This document shows, one piece after another, positions 46,160 through 48,768 of a stretch of 48,768 bases of DNA. The position numbers were made by a program, and so were the translations under genes. Source of the DNA: an uncultured Thermosynechococcus sp. (lineage in GTDB: Bacteria; Cyanobacteriota; Cyanobacteriia; Thermosynechococcales; Thermosynechococcaceae); the NCBI RefSeq assembly GCF_938074695.1, contig NZ_CALJEM010000035.1, forward strand, positions 1-48,768, given 5' to 3'. The notes beneath the pieces are model-generated. The model saw nothing but the letters and a program-made list of their open reading frames with translations, did no database searches and was not told where the DNA came from. Positions within the stretch are counted from its first letter, which is position 1; every line of letters begins with the position of its first letter.

Positions 46160-46651
46160 ATGTATAAAAAAATTCTCGTTGCGGTGGATGACAGCGAACT
46201 GGGAGAACAGGTTTTTCAAACGGCACTGGATTTGGCACAGCACTACCAAGCTCGCATGATGCTGATTCATGTCCTCTCGCCCACTAGTGAATCCTATCCT
46301 GACCCGATTTTTAGCACCCCTTTAGCTTCGGGTGTGTACGTGGGACTCCATGAAGAGGTGATGCGTGCCTATGCCGAGCAGTGGGAAAACTTTGAGCAAA
46401 AAGGCTTGGATATGCTGCGCAACTTGACCCAAATTGCCAATGAAAAGGGCGTGTCCACAGAATTTACGCAAGCCTTGGGAGATACCGGTCGTGCGATTTG
46501 TGATCTGGCCAAAGATTGGGAAAGCGATTTGATTGTGCTGGGGCGGCGGGGTCTCAAGGGCTTGAGTGAATTTTTCCTCGGCAGTGTCAGCAACTATGTG
46601 CTCCACAATGCCCCCTGTTCTGTGCTCACTGTCCAGCGTCACCGTGATTGA
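46160..46651 (+). CDS. Universal stress protein (UspA family)
   Basis: A 163-aa single-domain Usp. It starts MYKKILVAVDDSELGEQVFQ and has the ATP-binding signature G-2x-G-9x-G-S in LGRRGLKGLSEFFLGSVSNY, so it belongs to the ATP-binding branch. A central insertion (SPTSESYPDPIFSTPLASGV) extends the fold. The ATG at 46160 follows a GGAGGGCAGG ribosome site; the ATG at 46148 would overlap that site. MiaE-like gene follows after one base, so the two are co-transcribed. The preceding structured element may control both. Confidence 0.93.
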   Translation: MYKKILVAVDDSELGEQVFQTALDLAQHYQARMMLIHVLSPTSESYPDPIFSTPLASGVYVGLHEEVMRAYAEQWENFEQKGLDMLRNLTQIANEKGVSTEFTQALGDTGRAICDLAKDWESDLIVLGRRGLKGLSEFFLGSVSNYVLHNAPCSVLTVQRHRD

Positions 46652-46652
46652 G

Positions 46653-47240
46653 ATGCCTGTTCGCATTAAGTTTCTTGTCCAACCTACCCGTTCTGAGTGG
46701 GTGGAGCAGGCGATCGCTCACCTAGATACGATTTTGTTGGATCACTCCCACTGTGAGCGCAAAGCTGCCGGCGTCGCCATCAATCTCATGTTTCGCTATC
46801 CTTCCCACAAGCCTCTGGTGGATGCCCTTACCGATATTGCCCAAGAGGAACTAGAGCATTTTCGCCAGGTCAATCAACACCTAGAGCGCCGCCACATTGC
46901 CCTTGCCCCCCTGAGTGCACCCCCCTATGCCTCTCGCTTGAATGCTGCTGTCCGTCAGCAGGAACCCCAGCGCTTCTTGGATACCCTATTGGTCTGCGCG
47001 TTGATTGAAGCCCGCAGCCATGAACGGTTACAACTGTTGGCTCAGCACTGTCCAGATCGGGAACTAGCGGAGTTCTTTGCTAGCCTAGTGACCTCTGAGG
47101 CACGCCACTACGGCACCTATTGGTACTTGGCCTATGAATCCTTTGGTCAAGAGGTGGTGCAAGAGCGATTGCAGCAGTTGGCCGCCCTGGAAAGTGAGAT
47201 CCTCAGCACACTCTACCCCTTGCCCCGGATTCACAGTTAG
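46653..47240 (+). CDS. miaE: tRNA-(ms2io6A)-hydroxylase (MiaE-like diiron protein)
   Basis: A 195-aa ferritin-like helical protein. The diiron ligands appear as EExxH-type motifs IAQEELEHFRQVNQHL, LIEARSHERLQLL and SLVTSEARHYGTYWYL. MiaE hydroxylates the isopentenyl group of ms2i6A37 in tRNA in an oxygen-dependent reaction. The ATG at 46653 lies one base after the uspA stop. The family assignment is good; activity in cyanobacteria is less studied. Its end is 2 nt from the convergent lipoprotein gene. Confidence 0.9.
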   Translation: MPVRIKFLVQPTRSEWVEQAIAHLDTILLDHSHCERKAAGVAINLMFRYPSHKPLVDALTDIAQEELEHFRQVNQHLERRHIALAPLSAPPYASRLNAAVRQQEPQRFLDTLLVCALIEARSHERLQLLAQHCPDRELAEFFASLVTSEARHYGTYWYLAYESFGQEVVQERLQQLAALESEILSTLYPLPRIHS

Positions 47241-47242
47241 CC

Positions 47243-47923
47243 CTAGATGGCCGGTGGTGTTGCCTCTTGGGCGGTGGTGGGTTGAGCGACCGTGAGGCGT
47301 ACGGTTTGACCAAATTGCTCCAAAATCACTGCGGGTGTGGTGTCGTAGGCATCAATCGCCCGCACAATCACATTGCCGGCGATCGTATCCCCCACCTGCA
47401 CAGTGCGGGTGACATTCTCCTTGGGTGAGCGAATAATCGCTTGGAGACGACCCTTCACCGCAGCCACACCAAAAACTTTCACGGCTTGAGCATCAACAGG
47501 TGGGGGCGGAGGCGGTGGCGGCGGGGGCGTAGGTCGGCTAGCGGTACCACTAGCGCCTGTACCATTACCCTCTGTTCTAGAAGTGCCGGTGCCACCCCCT
47601 TCAACCGTGCCACCATTCCCGCTATTCTTAACGTCAGCCGTATTTGGTAGTGGAACAGGTTCAAAGGGATTCGGGCGACCAGTATTCCCAAGCCCCTCAA
47701 TGTAGGTTTTGGGGTTGGTGGGTGGGGTCAAGGCGGCAATCGCAAATCCGGCAGCGCTGGTTTCGGTGGGTTCAGGGGGGGTGGGAGCGGCTGCGGGGGG
47801 AGCAACGGGTTGATCGGGTTGAGTTGTGATTTCTGTTTCACTGACAATGAAGCCACAGCCACTCATTGCTGAGGCCAGTAGCCCGGCTGCAATGGTAATG
47901 ATCTTGGTGCGCTGTTTGAACAT
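47243..47923 (-). CDS. Proline-rich lipoprotein with PilP/GspC-like C-terminal domain
   Basis: A 226-aa exported protein. The signal peptide (MFKQRTKIITIAAGLLASAM) ends in a lipobox, SGC, so the Cys would be lipidated. A long Pro/Thr/Gly-rich linker follows, including a run of ten Pro. The C-terminal ~75 residues form a compact beta domain: VKVFGVAAVKGRLQAIIRSP, then TVQVGDTIAGNVIVRAIDAY and VILEQFGQTVRLTV. That domain resembles the PilP/GspC homology region, suggesting a secretion or pilus envelope role (inference). The ATG at 47923 has AGGTGAG seven bases upstream; a GTG at 47935 would overlap it. Confidence 0.82.
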   Translation of the reverse strand: MFKQRTKIITIAAGLLASAMSGCGFIVSETEITTQPDQPVAPPAAAPTPPEPTETSAAGFAIAALTPPTNPKTYIEGLGNTGRPNPFEPVPLPNTADVKNSGNGGTVEGGGTGTSRTEGNGTGASGTASRPTPPPPPPPPPPVDAQAVKVFGVAAVKGRLQAIIRSPKENVTRTVQVGDTIAGNVIVRAIDAYDTTPAVILEQFGQTVRLTVAQPTTAQEATPPAI

Positions 47924-48119
47924 TTGGTGTCTCACCTTTGGATGATGGTCTGGTGGTGCAGACGTGTTCTTTGTTGCCTACTATAAAATGTACCGTCGGC
48001 TGGCAGTGGCTATGCATAGGCAGTTACCAAAGTGGTCTTTGCGTTGCAGAGTTGCCGTGGGGGCGATCGCTCGGTAAACTGAAGAACGACTGTAACGTTA
48101 TTTACGGAATCAATTGATC

Positions 48120-48768
48120 ATGAGTGCTAAGCCCGTCGTGATTGCTCCCTCCATCCTCTCTGCTGATTTCAGTCGTCTGGGTGAGGAAATTCAAGCAGTG
48201 GATCGGGCGGGAGCCGACTGGATTCATGTGGATGTGATGGATGGTCGCTTTGTTCCTAATATCACGATTGGGCCATTGATTGTTGAGGCGATTCGCCCCT
48301 TGACCCAAAAGCCCCTCGATGTGCACTTAATGATTGTCGAGCCAGAAAAATACGTCGCTGATTTTGCCAAGGCCGGTGCCGATATTATCTCAGTTCACGC
48401 CGAACATAATGCTTCACCGCACCTGCATCGAACCCTGTGCCAAATCCGCGAACTGGGCAAACAGGCGGGGGTCGTGCTCAATCCCTCTAGCCCCCTTGAC
48501 CTCATTGAGTATGTTCTCGATGTCTGCGACCTTGTCCTGATTATGAGTGTCAATCCTGGCTTTGGGGGTCAGAAGTTTATCCCGGCAGTGCTGCCGAAAA
48601 TTCGACGGCTACGGCAATTGTGCGAAGAGCGCGGCCTAGATCCTTGGATTGAGGTGGATGGTGGTCTGAAGGCGGACAATACTTGGCAAGTCCTTGAAGC
48701 GGGTGCCAATGCCATCGTGGCCGGCTCAGCCGTCTTTAAGGCGCCTGATTACGCTGCCGCGATCGCCG
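48120..48768 (+). CDS. rpe: Ribulose-phosphate 3-epimerase (truncated by window edge)
   Basis: The ATG at 48120 opens a frame that runs off the end of the window after 216 codons. It starts [20 protein letters not shown] and shows the TIM-barrel motifs [42 protein letters not shown] and [12 protein letters not shown], all characteristic of Rpe. The enzyme interconverts ribulose-5-phosphate and xylulose-5-phosphate in the Calvin-Benson and pentose phosphate pathways. Only about the last 10-15 residues should be missing. Confidence 0.96.
   Translation, partial: MSAKPVVIAPSILSADFSRLGEEIQAVDRAGADWIHVDVMDGRFVPNITIGPLIVEAIRPLTQKPLDVHLMIVEPEKYVADFAKAGADIISVHAEHNASPHLHRTLCQIRELGKQAGVVLNPSSPLDLIEYVLDVCDLVLIMSVNPGFGGQKFIPAVLPKIRRLRQLCEERGLDPWIEVDGGLKADNTWQVLEAGANAIVAGSAVFKAPDYAAAIA

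Overview
The window is chromosomal DNA from a unicellular thermophilic cyanobacterium of the Thermosynechococcus type. KaiA (283 aa), KaiB (108 aa) and KaiC (518 aa) match my recollection of the T. elongatus/vestitus BP-1 proteins apart from scattered substitutions, so this looks like a close relative rather than BP-1 itself. Other cyanobacterial markers are Psb28, SufR, LL-diaminopimelate aminotransferase, MenG, a group 2 sigma factor and dozens of HIP1 octamers (GCGATCGC). I see no prophage, insertion sequence, CRISPR array or plasmid genes; this is compact core genome with genes on both strands.

Layout. 1-9.5 kb: a leftward run of a small coiled-coil protein, an unknown protein, an O-antigen-ligase/TPR membrane protein, dapL and alaS, with initiator tRNA-Met on the plus strand; then a hendecad-repeat coiled-coil gene and prepilin peptidase. 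9.7-18.7 kb: hemL, a CBS/histidine kinase with pseudo-receivers pointing away from kaiA, and the tight cluster kaiA-kaiB-kaiC-NAD kinase-GAF/HD-GYP. 18.7-25 kb: a CPBP protease, a ferredoxin, a DHNA-CoA thioesterase, a WD40 protein, sufB and sufR divergent around two SufR operators, an alpha/beta hydrolase, psb28 and a 42-codon small ORF. 25-32 kb: aroQ, a YqeG phosphatase, an HNH protein plus a Crp-type regulator, an unknown protein, a sigma factor, ispE, an orphan metal ABC permease and tsaD. 32-40 kb: an Rrf2 regulator with cysK, a truncated copy of the coiled-coil gene, gltX, a frameshifted pseudogene, tig-clpP-clpX and an SDR. 40-48.8 kb: a 1570-aa TamB-like protein, menG, a large inverted repeat, a UspA and MiaE-like pair, a PilP-like lipoprotein and the start of rpe, cut by the window edge.

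How it fits together. The best understood system is the KaiABC clock, here a single transcription unit (kaiA-kaiB gap 5 nt, kaiC-nadK gap 4 nt) that runs into NAD kinase and an HD-GYP protein. A degenerate sensor kinase shares its divergent promoter region. Fe-S supply is represented by sufB/sufR with a textbook operator pair, cysteine synthesis by rrf2-cysK, and proteostasis by tig-clpP-clpX.

The most unusual things I see are: the clock-linked kinase with altered ATP-site residues and pseudo-receivers; convergent genes whose stop codons overlap by exactly 4 nt at four junctions; a coiled-coil gene plus a severed N-terminal copy 26 kb away; a frameshifted gene remnant before tig; and a 13-bp inverted repeat before uspA whose arm recurs before an unknown gene. 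I did not find a clearly new multi-gene system. Similarities are judged from memory of families, not from searches.
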